Shown here one piece after another: positions 21,058-28,831 of a stretch of DNA of 64,000 nucleotides; position 1 is the stretch's first letter; each line of letters opens with the position of its first letter. This stretch comes from Chitiniphilus shinanonensis DSM 23277. GTDB taxonomy: Bacteria > Pseudomonadota > Gammaproteobacteria > Burkholderiales > Chitinibacteraceae. The position numbers and the translations under genes are program-made. The notes under the pieces are model-generated. The model worked only from the letters and a program-made list of their open reading frames with translations. It was not told the DNA's origin and did no database searches. The stretch covers positions 367,517 through 431,516 of the forward strand of contig NZ_KB895334.1 in the NCBI RefSeq assembly GCF_000374805.1. The letters run 5' to 3'.

Positions 21058-23643
21058 TTATTGAACACGAAGTGGTGTTGTCGACTCTTCTCGCAACTGT
21101 ATCTCTTTCAAAGCGACCCCTAGGACTCGCGTATCGCCAGACAGAGTTAGTTGCTCCGGTGATGCTGCCGTAGGAATGCTTAGTTGCACAACAGAGCTAC
21201 TCGTTTTGGGATCCAGAGGTACCTCGACTTCCTGGAGCTGATCGGAGGTGGCCGTAATCGATTTCTGCCAAGCCTTCTCTTCTGTCCTTCCGTTCAACTT
21301 GACCGTAACATTGCGCTGGCTACTTGCACCAAACACCGCAAACCTCAAAATCGCGGAGCAGGTGTTTGCATGGCATTGCTCGGGTACAGGTAGTCGTAAG
21401 GCGGCTTCCTGAGTCGACCAGGCATGGCTCGGCTCTACGGGATACCAGCCTTTGATTAAGATTTGGCTCGCATTGGTCATGTCAGAATCGACTTTTATTG
21501 GATAGCTATACATCGATTCAATGTTGATGCCCACTGCCCCAGAGCCGATTTTTTCTAAATACGCCGTTAATGATGGGTGCAAAATATAATTCCCATAGGC
21601 CGATAAATGATCCCCATCAAAAAAAAGAGGCTTGTCATTAATTTTTGCTGAGCAAGTCGACTTCGGGCATAAAACAGGAAAAGGATCCCAGATTGAAATG
21701 TGTGCGTCAAAATTACTTATCCGGCGCATCGTTTCAATAATTGGAGCGCGCAATAGTTCCAATTCCTTTCTTTCTTGTGTCAAGCCCCCAGAGCATGCAG
21801 GATTACCCTTATTGAACCAATCGGAACATCTAAACGCAGGCGCCCTAAATACCGGAGTTGGCGCAACCAAGACAACATTAAGATCTTTTTTAACAAAAGG
21901 CATTATCCAGGTTCTGGCGTCTGCTATAACCGAATTCCGCTGCGTATCCGTATAGGCGCCAAATAAATGGGCTCTCATATCCTTTATCCCGAGATCTCCC
22001 CATTGATTCGCCCATCGGTCTAGGCGAAAGCTGGACAACAAGACAACATCGCCGGGCTTTGCTGAAGTTACGATAGCTTCTGTTGCAGCTTTATAATATC
22101 CAAGGCAGTCTGCTCTAGCCCCGGCCATGGGATTCCGCATATTCAAAAAAGGGCAAGATGGCGGCGAAAAGTAAATGACCGAGTCAATGCCGAGTGTCGC
22201 AGTAACAAGTTCAATCAAACCTGTTAGGTGAGTCGCGTGGGAGTCCCCGAGCACATATATTTTTTGAGTGCTGCTGCTTGTCGCACATCCCTTTGCTGAA
22301 AATCGCAATGTCCAACCATTTGCAAGTGGCTCTCTCGTACTATCGGTTTCGCACTGACGAGTCTCAGGGTTTACAAAAGGCAATTTCCCACTGGGAACAT
22401 ACCACTCGCTCGAATTTCGTGTTACTTGGCTAAAACTATATCGCCCTTGATGTTCAAAGACATGGCTAGCTATCCAAAATCCAAGCAGCGGCATCAAAGA
22501 AAAAAGCAATATTCGGGCGACTGGGGACCGTTGTTCCAGCCACCGATGGTGCCGTAATGGTGTCTCGACCAATCGATAAGAAGAAAAGGCCAACGTCGCC
22601 GTAATGCCAATTGCTATGCACTGTTGCAGCGTGGTTTCCAGCCCGACTGTCCAACGCATTAAGACAAACACAGGCCAGTGCCATAGATAAAGCGAATATG
22701 AGCGCTTGCCAATCCACACGGGGGCTCGGGATGCGAATAGGCGTCGCACCGGATCGAGAGGCTGAATATGCGCACCGCCAATCAACAAAAGCGTGCCTAG
22801 TGCAGGTACCCATGCCCAAGGAAAGGGGAAGCGATGAGGGTCTGCATATATCAAGCCAGTCGCGACGAGGGTCAGTCCAGCGCAAGCAGTCGCGTTATGT
22901 CGAATTCTATGGCTTGAAGTTGAGATATGAAAGCGTTGAGTTAGCATGAAGGCGATGACGCCGAGCCCCAATTCCCAAAAGCGAAATCCGATAAAATAAA
23001 ATGCAACAGTAGGCCAATTTTCGGTAGCCCAGGCGGCACCCAATGCCGATGCTAGAACCAATAATGATATTAGTGTGGCTACTGCAAAGGCACGTAATCC
23101 CCTCCCTGAGTGGGTAAGGCGTACCCATAAGAAAACGAGTATTGGAACTAGTAGGTAAAATTGCTCTTCGATACCCAAAGACCATGTGTGCGTATAGGGG
23201 TTAAACTCAGCTCTCGGCGCAAAATAAGTATCTGTATTGCTTTGCATTACCCAATTGCTCAATCCCCAAAATGCATACCTGGCTGTGTCGTTGCTTAATT
23301 CGCTTAGCCACGCCGATGGTATAAATAATGTTGCAACGATTACGCTAACCACCAAAACTAACGTTAATGCTGGCAAAATCCGCGCCATGCGTCTGGCGTA
23401 GAATTCGCCGAAGAATTGCCCCAAAGGCAGCGGCCCCATTTTTGCTAATGAGGCCGTTACCACAAAGCCGGAGATTACGAAGAATATATCTACCCCGACA
23501 AACCCCCCAGGCAGCCATGTTGGGCTTAGGTGAAACAGAATAACGGCAATTACTGCCAATGCACGTAAGCCGTCGATGTCCGGGCGGTACGTGGCTTGGC
23601 GAAGCCTGGCGACCTGCACGGCTGCAATTTCTGAGTTGTTCAT
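21058..23643 (-). CDS. Acyltransferase-3/SGNH O-acyltransferase with extra C-terminal domain
   Basis: 861 residues. The N-terminal half is an OafA/YrhL-type acyltransferase-3: YRPDIDGLRALAVIAVILFH, GFVGVDIFFVISGF and YTHTWSLGIEEQFYLLVPI. The SGNH hydrolase-like domain begins near residue 460 with VLGDSHATHL and has a late catalytic-type DGDHLSAYGNYIL. Such proteins transfer acetyl groups to surface polysaccharides. About 160 residues after the SGNH domain form a further beta-rich module (GWYPVEPSHAWSTQEAAL onwards) not normal for the family; it may bind carbohydrate. It probably decorates the glycan made by this locus. Confidence 0.9.
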   Translation of the reverse strand: MNNSEIAAVQVARLRQATYRPDIDGLRALAVIAVILFHLSPTWLPGGFVGVDIFFVISGFVVTASLAKMGPLPLGQFFGEFYARRMARILPALTLVLVVSVIVATLFIPSAWLSELSNDTARYAFWGLSNWVMQSNTDTYFAPRAEFNPYTHTWSLGIEEQFYLLVPILVFLWVRLTHSGRGLRAFAVATLISLLVLASALGAAWATENWPTVAFYFIGFRFWELGLGVIAFMLTQRFHISTSSHRIRHNATACAGLTLVATGLIYADPHRFPFPWAWVPALGTLLLIGGAHIQPLDPVRRLFASRAPVWIGKRSYSLYLWHWPVFVLMRWTVGLETTLQQCIAIGITATLAFSSYRLVETPLRHHRWLEQRSPVARILLFSLMPLLGFWIASHVFEHQGRYSFSQVTRNSSEWYVPSGKLPFVNPETRQCETDSTREPLANGWTLRFSAKGCATSSSTQKIYVLGDSHATHLTGLIELVTATLGIDSVIYFSPPSCPFLNMRNPMAGARADCLGYYKAATEAIVTSAKPGDVVLLSSFRLDRWANQWGDLGIKDMRAHLFGAYTDTQRNSVIADARTWIMPFVKKDLNVVLVAPTPVFRAPAFRCSDWFNKGNPACSGGLTQERKELELLRAPIIETMRRISNFDAHISIWDPFPVLCPKSTCSAKINDKPLFFDGDHLSAYGNYILHPSLTAYLEKIGSGAVGINIESMYSYPIKVDSDMTNASQILIKGWYPVEPSHAWSTQEAALRLPVPEQCHANTCSAILRFAVFGASSQRNVTVKLNGRTEEKAWQKSITATSDQLQEVEVPLDPKTSSSVVQLSIPTAASPEQLTLSGDTRVLGVALKEIQLREESTTPLRVQ

Positions 23644-23738
23644 TGAAATATTGGAATAGGTAAATCTGCCATATGCTACTCAACCAGAACGCGACCTTGG
23701 ATGGTGGATGGAGTAGCTTCGCGGGCAGTTGGAATTCG

Positions 23739-24281
23739 TTAGCTAGAAACGTTGGCTGAAAGATACGCGTGAACTTCAGTCAACGAGTGAATGTTTATCC
23801 CAACGGACGTCGGTTGTTGCCCGAGATAGAGCAACGTACCAACTCCCGCAGCTAGGCCAGCTTGCATGTCGGTGATGTTATCTCCCACCATGATGGAATG
23901 GGACAGATCGATGCCGAAATCGTCAGCTGCACACATAATCATTCCCGGCCCAGGTTTGCGCAGATCGCTGGTCCGTCTGTACTCACCGACGCCATACTCG
24001 GGATGAAAAGGGCAAAAATAGATACCATCAATTTCGGCTTCATGCTCCTTGAATCGGGCTTTCATCCATGTCATCAATTTATGAAAGTCCTTTTCAGTGT
24101 AGTACCCACGTCCAATGCCGGATTGATTGGTTACCACAATAACCAAATAATTCAATTTGTTTGCGAATTGAACTAGTTCAAAAATTCCGGGTAAAAAAGA
24201 AAAGTTCTCTGCTTGGTAGACATAGCCATGATCAACATTAATGACTCCATCTCGATCAAGAAACAGTGCAGGCCTTTTCAC
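23739..24281 (-). CDS. gmhB: D-glycero-D-manno-heptose-1,7-bisphosphate 7-phosphatase
   Basis: 180 residues, HAD superfamily. LFLDRDGVINVDHGYVY is the DxDG nucleophile motif, VVTNQSGIGRGYYTE the second motif, and KPGPGMI and VGDNITDMQAGLAAGV the third and fourth. Cysteines in IYFCPFHPE may form part of the zinc site. It removes the 7-phosphate from heptose bisphosphate. The start is GTG 24281, overlapping the hddC stop in a GTGA, which suggests coupled translation in the heptose operon. Confidence 0.93.
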   Translation of the reverse strand: MKRPALFLDRDGVINVDHGYVYQAENFSFLPGIFELVQFANKLNYLVIVVTNQSGIGRGYYTEKDFHKLMTWMKARFKEHEAEIDGIYFCPFHPEYGVGEYRRTSDLRKPGPGMIMCAADDFGIDLSHSIMVGDNITDMQAGLAAGVGTLLYLGQQPTSVGINIHSLTEVHAYLSANVSS

Positions 24282-24970
24282 TTAAGAAACTCACTTAGCT
24301 CAATCTGAGCGCGGTGGAAGTCTTCTGGAATTCCAATATCGATAAACTTGCCATGGGTAATAAAGACCCCGAACTGACGTTGTTTTACAGCTGGAGCCAA
24401 AAAATCCAATTCAAATGAGAAATTGCTACCAACTAGGAATTCATCCAGTTGATGCGCTTGCAGCACATAGCACCCTCCGTTGATCAATCCCGGTCCTTCT
24501 ACACCTTTTTCAGTAAATCCCGTCGCAACGCTTCCTTCTGTGAGCAGACGACCGTACCGACTCGTATCATTCACTTCACGACCTACAATCAGCGGTTTAC
24601 GCTCCTTTATCCACAGTGCCTCGATCTCGCTAATTTCGAGATCCAGAAAGGTATCTCCGTTGAAAATAAAGACGTGATCAGATCGGATCTTTTCCAACGC
24701 AAGACGGACTGCCCCCCCTGTTCCTAAGGGCTGCGGCTCAACGACGTAATCGATCTCTAGACCCGCGTAGGTTTCTCCAAAGTAATCCTGGATGACCTGC
24801 GCCATATATCCAATCGACAAAACTACGCGGCTGATACCTTTCTCAGCTAAATGGTTCAGCAGAAGCGCAAGGAAAGGCTGGCCGCTAATAGGCGCCATCG
24901 GTTTGGGCACATCGCTGACAACCTCGCGGAGCCGAGTGCCTTTTCCCCCCGCCAAAACGATCGCTTCCAT
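24278..24970 (-). CDS. hddC: D-glycero-D-manno-heptose 1-phosphate guanylyltransferase HddC
   Basis: 230 residues. This is a nucleotidyltransferase with LAGGKGTRLREVVSDVPKPM at the N-terminus, VEPQPLGTGGAVRLALE and FNGDTFLDLE as metal-binding region, and DIGIPEDFHRAQ near the end. With hddA, gmhA and gmhB beside it, the GDP-heptose assignment is strong; the general family alone would allow other sugar-1-phosphates. It overlaps gmhA as TAATG. Confidence 0.9.
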   Translation of the reverse strand: MEAIVLAGGKGTRLREVVSDVPKPMAPISGQPFLALLLNHLAEKGISRVVLSIGYMAQVIQDYFGETYAGLEIDYVVEPQPLGTGGAVRLALEKIRSDHVFIFNGDTFLDLEISEIEALWIKERKPLIVGREVNDTSRYGRLLTEGSVATGFTEKGVEGPGLINGGCYVLQAHQLDEFLVGSNFSFELDFLAPAVKQRQFGVFITHGKFIDIGIPEDFHRAQIELSEFLK

Positions 24971-25554
24971 TAATCAGGAGCCTTGAACAAAGCGCGCTCT
25001 ACCAACCCGCAGATGATATGTCCTAGAACAGCGTGCCCTTCCTGGATTTTGGGTGTGTCGGCACTGGGAACTGCCAAGTAATGATCGCAGAGTGCTTGCA
25101 TTGGGCCGCCGCGATTGCCGCTCATGCCGACACATATAATACCCAACTGCTTAGCTTGTTCTAGTGCAGCAATGATATTGGGTGATTTCCCGGAAGTCGA
25201 ATAAGCAATTAAAATATCCCCAGCTACACCATGCGCTTGTACTTGTCGCGAGAATAATTTCTCATAGCCATAGTCGTTGCCAATTGCTGTCATGATAGAT
25301 GTATCGGTCGTCAGCGCAATTGCTGGTAGCCCAGGGCGATCAAAAGCAAAGCGACTTACAAATTCGCCTGCAATATGCTGTGCATCAGCTGCACTTCCTC
25401 CATTGCCGGCCAAAAGAACGCGACGCCCGCTTCTATATGCGGCGATGCAAGATTGAGCCGCCGCTTGCACCGCATTCAGAAGTTGGTCGTCCGCCAGCAT
25501 GGCAGACATCACCTTACTCGACTCGTTAATCTGTTCAATAATAATTTGCTTCAT
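24970..25554 (-). CDS. gmhA: Sedoheptulose 7-phosphate isomerase GmhA
   Basis: 194 residues from ATG 25554, which has GGAGAG six bases upstream and overlaps the hddA stop in an ATGA. Longer in-frame extensions are inside hddA. SIS-domain features are LLAGNGGSAADAQHIAGEFVSRF, ALTTDTSIMTAIGNDYGYEKLFSRQ and LIAYSTSGKSPNII. It converts sedoheptulose 7-phosphate to glycero-manno-heptose 7-phosphate, the first step of the heptose branch. Confidence 0.95.
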   Translation of the reverse strand: MKQIIIEQINESSKVMSAMLADDQLLNAVQAAAQSCIAAYRSGRRVLLAGNGGSAADAQHIAGEFVSRFAFDRPGLPAIALTTDTSIMTAIGNDYGYEKLFSRQVQAHGVAGDILIAYSTSGKSPNIIAALEQAKQLGIICVGMSGNRGGPMQALCDHYLAVPSADTPKIQEGHAVLGHIICGLVERALFKAPD

Positions 25555-26582
25555 TGAGCTCTCCAGGCTTGTGAACCGTTTTTTGTGAAATGACAATTGC
25601 TAACCTGTCCTCCGAACTGGGACAAAGTTCTGATGACGTTCATGCGCTTCTCCGTTGGGACGAAAAACCACATGAAGCCGCCACCGCCAGCGCCTGATAC
25701 TTTACCGGCCAACGAACCGGCTTTAGAGGCTGCTTCGTATATCTCATCGATTTGTGGATTTGAGACCGATTTAGCTGAACGCTTTTTATTTTCCCAACCT
25801 GCCTTCATGGATTCAACTAATGCTCCGAAGTCACCACGTAGTAAAGCTTCTTTCATGACGAGGGCCTCGTGCTTGATACCATGCATGGCATCCATGGCCT
25901 CAATCGCGCCCGCGGTAACATTGCTGCTCTGATCTGCGATAATCCTGGCTGACTCGCGCGATACTCCCGTGAAATACAAGACCAATGAGGCTTCCAGTTC
26001 GCAAATTATCCAATTCTTGATACGTAAAGGATTTATTACAGCACGTTCGTTGGCATAAAATTCCATGAAATTGAAGCCACCAAATGTCGCGGAATACTGG
26101 TCTTGCCTTCCTCCTTGCAAATTGCAATCAACCCGTTCAATCCAGAATGCGAGATGAGCAATTTCATAATCGTCGAGTGGCAGATTTAGCAACTCTACAA
26201 AAGCCTTTATGATTGCCACGACTAACGTCGATGATGAGCCCAAGCCAGAGCCTGCAGGTGCGTCGCAAAATGTGCTGAGCTCGAGTGGAATTGAACGTCC
26301 ACCATTATAGTTTTGCATCATGTATCGATAAACGGCGCGATGCAGATTTAGCCGGCCGTCCAACTCGATGGATGCTTCTAGGTCGTGAATTTCTTCTTCA
26401 ACTCTTTGATCGGTTGCTATAAACCGCAAGATAGGCATGTCCAGTGTCTTGATCACGGCATACGCATATCGATCAATTGCTGCGTTCAAAACATACCCAC
26501 CGTAGGTATCGCAATAGGGGGAAACGTCCGTTCCCCCTCCCGCCAATCCAAGCCGCAAGGGCGCTCTAGATCTGATAAGCAC
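25551..26582 (-). CDS. hddA: D-glycero-D-manno-heptose 7-phosphate 1-kinase HddA
   Basis: 343 residues, GHMP kinase. MLIRSRAPLRLGLAGGGTDV is the first motif, PAGSGLGSSSTLVVAIIKA the ATP-binding motif and KVSGAGGGGFMWF the third. It phosphorylates the heptose at C1 before GDP transfer. It matches the HddA wording (GRQDQYSATFGGFNFMEF). It is transcribed with gmhA, hddC and gmhB, with 4-base overlaps. Confidence 0.93.
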   Translation of the reverse strand: MLIRSRAPLRLGLAGGGTDVSPYCDTYGGYVLNAAIDRYAYAVIKTLDMPILRFIATDQRVEEEIHDLEASIELDGRLNLHRAVYRYMMQNYNGGRSIPLELSTFCDAPAGSGLGSSSTLVVAIIKAFVELLNLPLDDYEIAHLAFWIERVDCNLQGGRQDQYSATFGGFNFMEFYANERAVINPLRIKNWIICELEASLVLYFTGVSRESARIIADQSSNVTAGAIEAMDAMHGIKHEALVMKEALLRGDFGALVESMKAGWENKKRSAKSVSNPQIDEIYEAASKAGSLAGKVSGAGGGGFMWFFVPTEKRMNVIRTLSQFGGQVSNCHFTKNGSQAWRAQ

Positions 26583-26612
26583 AAGAATTCTCCCTAAAGG
26601 GCCTTTACTAGT

Positions 26613-27644
26613 TCAGCGATTCAGTGGAATTTTTCCTTTGGAAATCTCGTCACGCCAATGATCTAGAAGATCTTTGAACATCTTGCGTGCGGGAATTTCC
26701 GGCTTCCATTGGATGGCTTGCTTGATTTTCGCATTGTCGAACATTTGATAGTCCGCATCAATTGGTCGCATCCGATCCTGATCAGTAACTACTTGAATGC
26801 CGCTGACAGTGCTCATTTCCAACATGATGTTGATAACATCCGGTAGCTGAAATACTTCCTCTCCAGCAATATTAAAATATTCGCCGCAAGGAATCTTCCC
26901 TTTTTCGCTTTCGAGGAGCAGCAGGAAATAAGCTCGCACAGCATCGCGCGCATCTTGGAATGTACGAGTGCTGGAAAGATTGCCCACACGGATGAAGGGC
27001 TCTTGGAGACCAGCTTCAATCAAAGCTATTTGTTTCGCTACTGTACTTTCAAAAAAAACATCACTCCGCCGTGGTCCGGAATGAGTCCCCATGCGCGTAA
27101 CAAAAGTTCGGATGCCATAAGCCTCACCATAGAAACGTCCTAAATAATCGGTCCCGATTTTGCTGATGCTGTACGGGCTTGCGCCATGAAATGCTGTCTC
27201 TTCGGACAATGGTGTACCGGGCTTGGCTCGCCCATATACTTCGCTGGAAGAGCAGATATGAACGACGGGATTATAGTCATTCAATTCCTTCAATTGGCGG
27301 ATCGCCTCAAGCAGATTCGCGGTGCCAATGATGTTTGTTTGGAGCGTTTCTATTGGAATGTTGAATGATGTTTTGGGGTAAGATTGCGCGGCAAGATGGG
27401 AGATAAAATTAGGGCGGATTTCAGTTAACATCCTCGCCATGGCCGAGAAATCATTTAAATCCGCGTAGTAAATAGAAATCCGATCTTTACGGTTTATTCT
27501 GTCGGAAAGATGATAAAGGTTGTCCATGGGCTCTTGCCACCGCATCATACCCACAACATCCAAATCCGTATTTTCAAGAATGTAGTCAGCCAACTGGGAA
27601 CCAACCTGTCCGGTAACCCCAGTGATAAGTACCTTTTTATTCAT
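26613..27644 (-). CDS. GDP-mannose/GDP-heptose 4,6-dehydratase-like SDR
   Basis: 343 residues. Extended SDR: ITGVTGQVGSQLADYILE at the N-terminus, CSSSEVYGRAKPGTPLSEET, and SPYSISKIGTDYLG giving the YxxxK pair. The overall pattern is GDP-mannose 4,6-dehydratase-like (NLSSTRTFQDARDAVRAYFLLL). Directly upstream of hddA, it is a candidate for the GDP-heptose dehydratase (DmhA type) that starts 6-deoxy-heptose synthesis. The substrate cannot be read from the sequence alone, so the gene symbol is left empty. Confidence 0.85.
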   Translation of the reverse strand: MNKKVLITGVTGQVGSQLADYILENTDLDVVGMMRWQEPMDNLYHLSDRINRKDRISIYYADLNDFSAMARMLTEIRPNFISHLAAQSYPKTSFNIPIETLQTNIIGTANLLEAIRQLKELNDYNPVVHICSSSEVYGRAKPGTPLSEETAFHGASPYSISKIGTDYLGRFYGEAYGIRTFVTRMGTHSGPRRSDVFFESTVAKQIALIEAGLQEPFIRVGNLSSTRTFQDARDAVRAYFLLLLESEKGKIPCGEYFNIAGEEVFQLPDVINIMLEMSTVSGIQVVTDQDRMRPIDADYQMFDNAKIKQAIQWKPEIPARKMFKDLLDHWRDEISKGKIPLNR

Positions 27645-27670
27645 GGCTACCGCCTGCTCCTAACGTTGAT

Positions 27671-28513
27671 TCAAAATTCCAGCTTTGCTGCTTTTGCAAG
27701 AGTACTACTGGCACGTCCTAGCAGCCTTGGCAGAATGCTCGATGCCATGGAGATGTACTTCGGCCTGTTCTTGAAGAAATCAGCAGAAGGCTCCTGTACT
27801 ATATATTTGAGATGAGGAAGTGCCGTGCTACGTAGAATATCTGCAAACTCTATACGGGAAATGACCTCTGGCCCACCAAAATTAATTATGCGCTCTGGGA
27901 AAGAGTCCCAGTTCTCACCTAAAGAAATTGCGCCTTCAACAATGTCATCGCGATGCACTACGGCCCTCATAAAAGGATGAAATAGCTCCGCTGGTTCGCT
28001 ACGATCCGAACAGGTTACGAGATATTTTGTAAATTTGTCATCTCGAGAAAAAACATATGAAAGCCTGATGGTCTTGAATGAAGATTCTTCTTTAAATCGC
28101 TGCTCGACTTCTCTTTTCATGAGCGCATACTCACCCACGGGATTGCATTTCGAGCTTTCGTTACACATGGAGCTCTGCTCGCCGTACACCGTATCGCTGG
28201 AAAAGAAAATCACGCGCCCTCCGCGTTCAATGCAGCGGGAAATAAAGGCCGAGCTTCCAATAACATTGGTTTTCCAAGCTAATTCATGATGATCGCGGCA
28301 GAAGTCTGGGGAGGAATTTGCTGCCAGCATCAAAATAACGTCGCCGCGGGAAATCAACGAATAGTTAAAAATCTCTGGCGTCTCCAAATTGAGAGCATGT
28401 TCTTCCTCTCGTGGAGTTCGAGATACGGCAACAAACCCCATTTTTTTTTGTTTAAGACGAGAAAGCATTTGTGTTGCCACGTAACCGTGGCTACCAATTA
28501 CGAAAAACTTCAT
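27671..28513 (-). CDS. NAD-dependent sugar epimerase/reductase (RmlD-like SDR)
   Basis: 280 residues. It has GSHGYVATQMLSRL as dinucleotide loop, FFSSDTVYGEQ, and YALMKREVEQRF giving the YxxxK catalytic pair. It resembles dTDP-4-keto-rhamnose reductases but is divergent. Its place 26 bases upstream of the GDP-heptose dehydratase-like gene fits a 4-keto reductase (DmhB-like role) completing GDP-6-deoxy-heptose. The role is inferred from context. Confidence 0.75.
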   Translation of the reverse strand: MKFFVIGSHGYVATQMLSRLKQKKMGFVAVSRTPREEEHALNLETPEIFNYSLISRGDVILMLAANSSPDFCRDHHELAWKTNVIGSSAFISRCIERGGRVIFFSSDTVYGEQSSMCNESSKCNPVGEYALMKREVEQRFKEESSFKTIRLSYVFSRDDKFTKYLVTCSDRSEPAELFHPFMRAVVHRDDIVEGAISLGENWDSFPERIINFGGPEVISRIEFADILRSTALPHLKYIVQEPSADFFKNRPKYISMASSILPRLLGRASSTLAKAAKLEF

Positions 28514-28831
28514 TTCATTCTCAGCCTATTTCCAACAAAGACATAAGCAGACTCAGGTCAGAATCTTAGTCAGTTGAACTCCGCTTTTTACTGGAATCCG
28601 AGGTAAGCAAAGCCGGTTCGCCTAACACGCGCGTAACGCAAGCACGCGCATGCCAATTTCCACCTCTCCATATATGCTCGCTTGTGCCCCCTCATGTTCA
28701 TCAAAATATCCTGCTAAAACAATTGGACATTTTCCACTCACACGGCTTTCTTTGCCCTAAAGGGCTTGGATCGTCATGAGTCCGGCTCGCTGTTTGGAGG
28801 CAGCGAGCCGTAGGTTGGCTGACTGCTTGGG
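28514..28831. other. Gap between the fusion GT and the heptose gene block
   Basis: 318 bases without a gene. The only structure I see is the hairpin at 28783-28810 near the end of the upstream gene. A promoter for the heptose block could lie here, but no strong -35/-10 pair stood out. Confidence 0.45.
28783..28810 (-). terminator. Hairpin after the fusion glycosyltransferase
   Basis: A 10-bp perfect stem (28783-28792 with 28801-28810) and an 8-base loop lie about 20 bases past the stop of the 1209-aa gene on the - strand. The T tract is missing, so termination is only partly supported. Confidence 0.45.
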
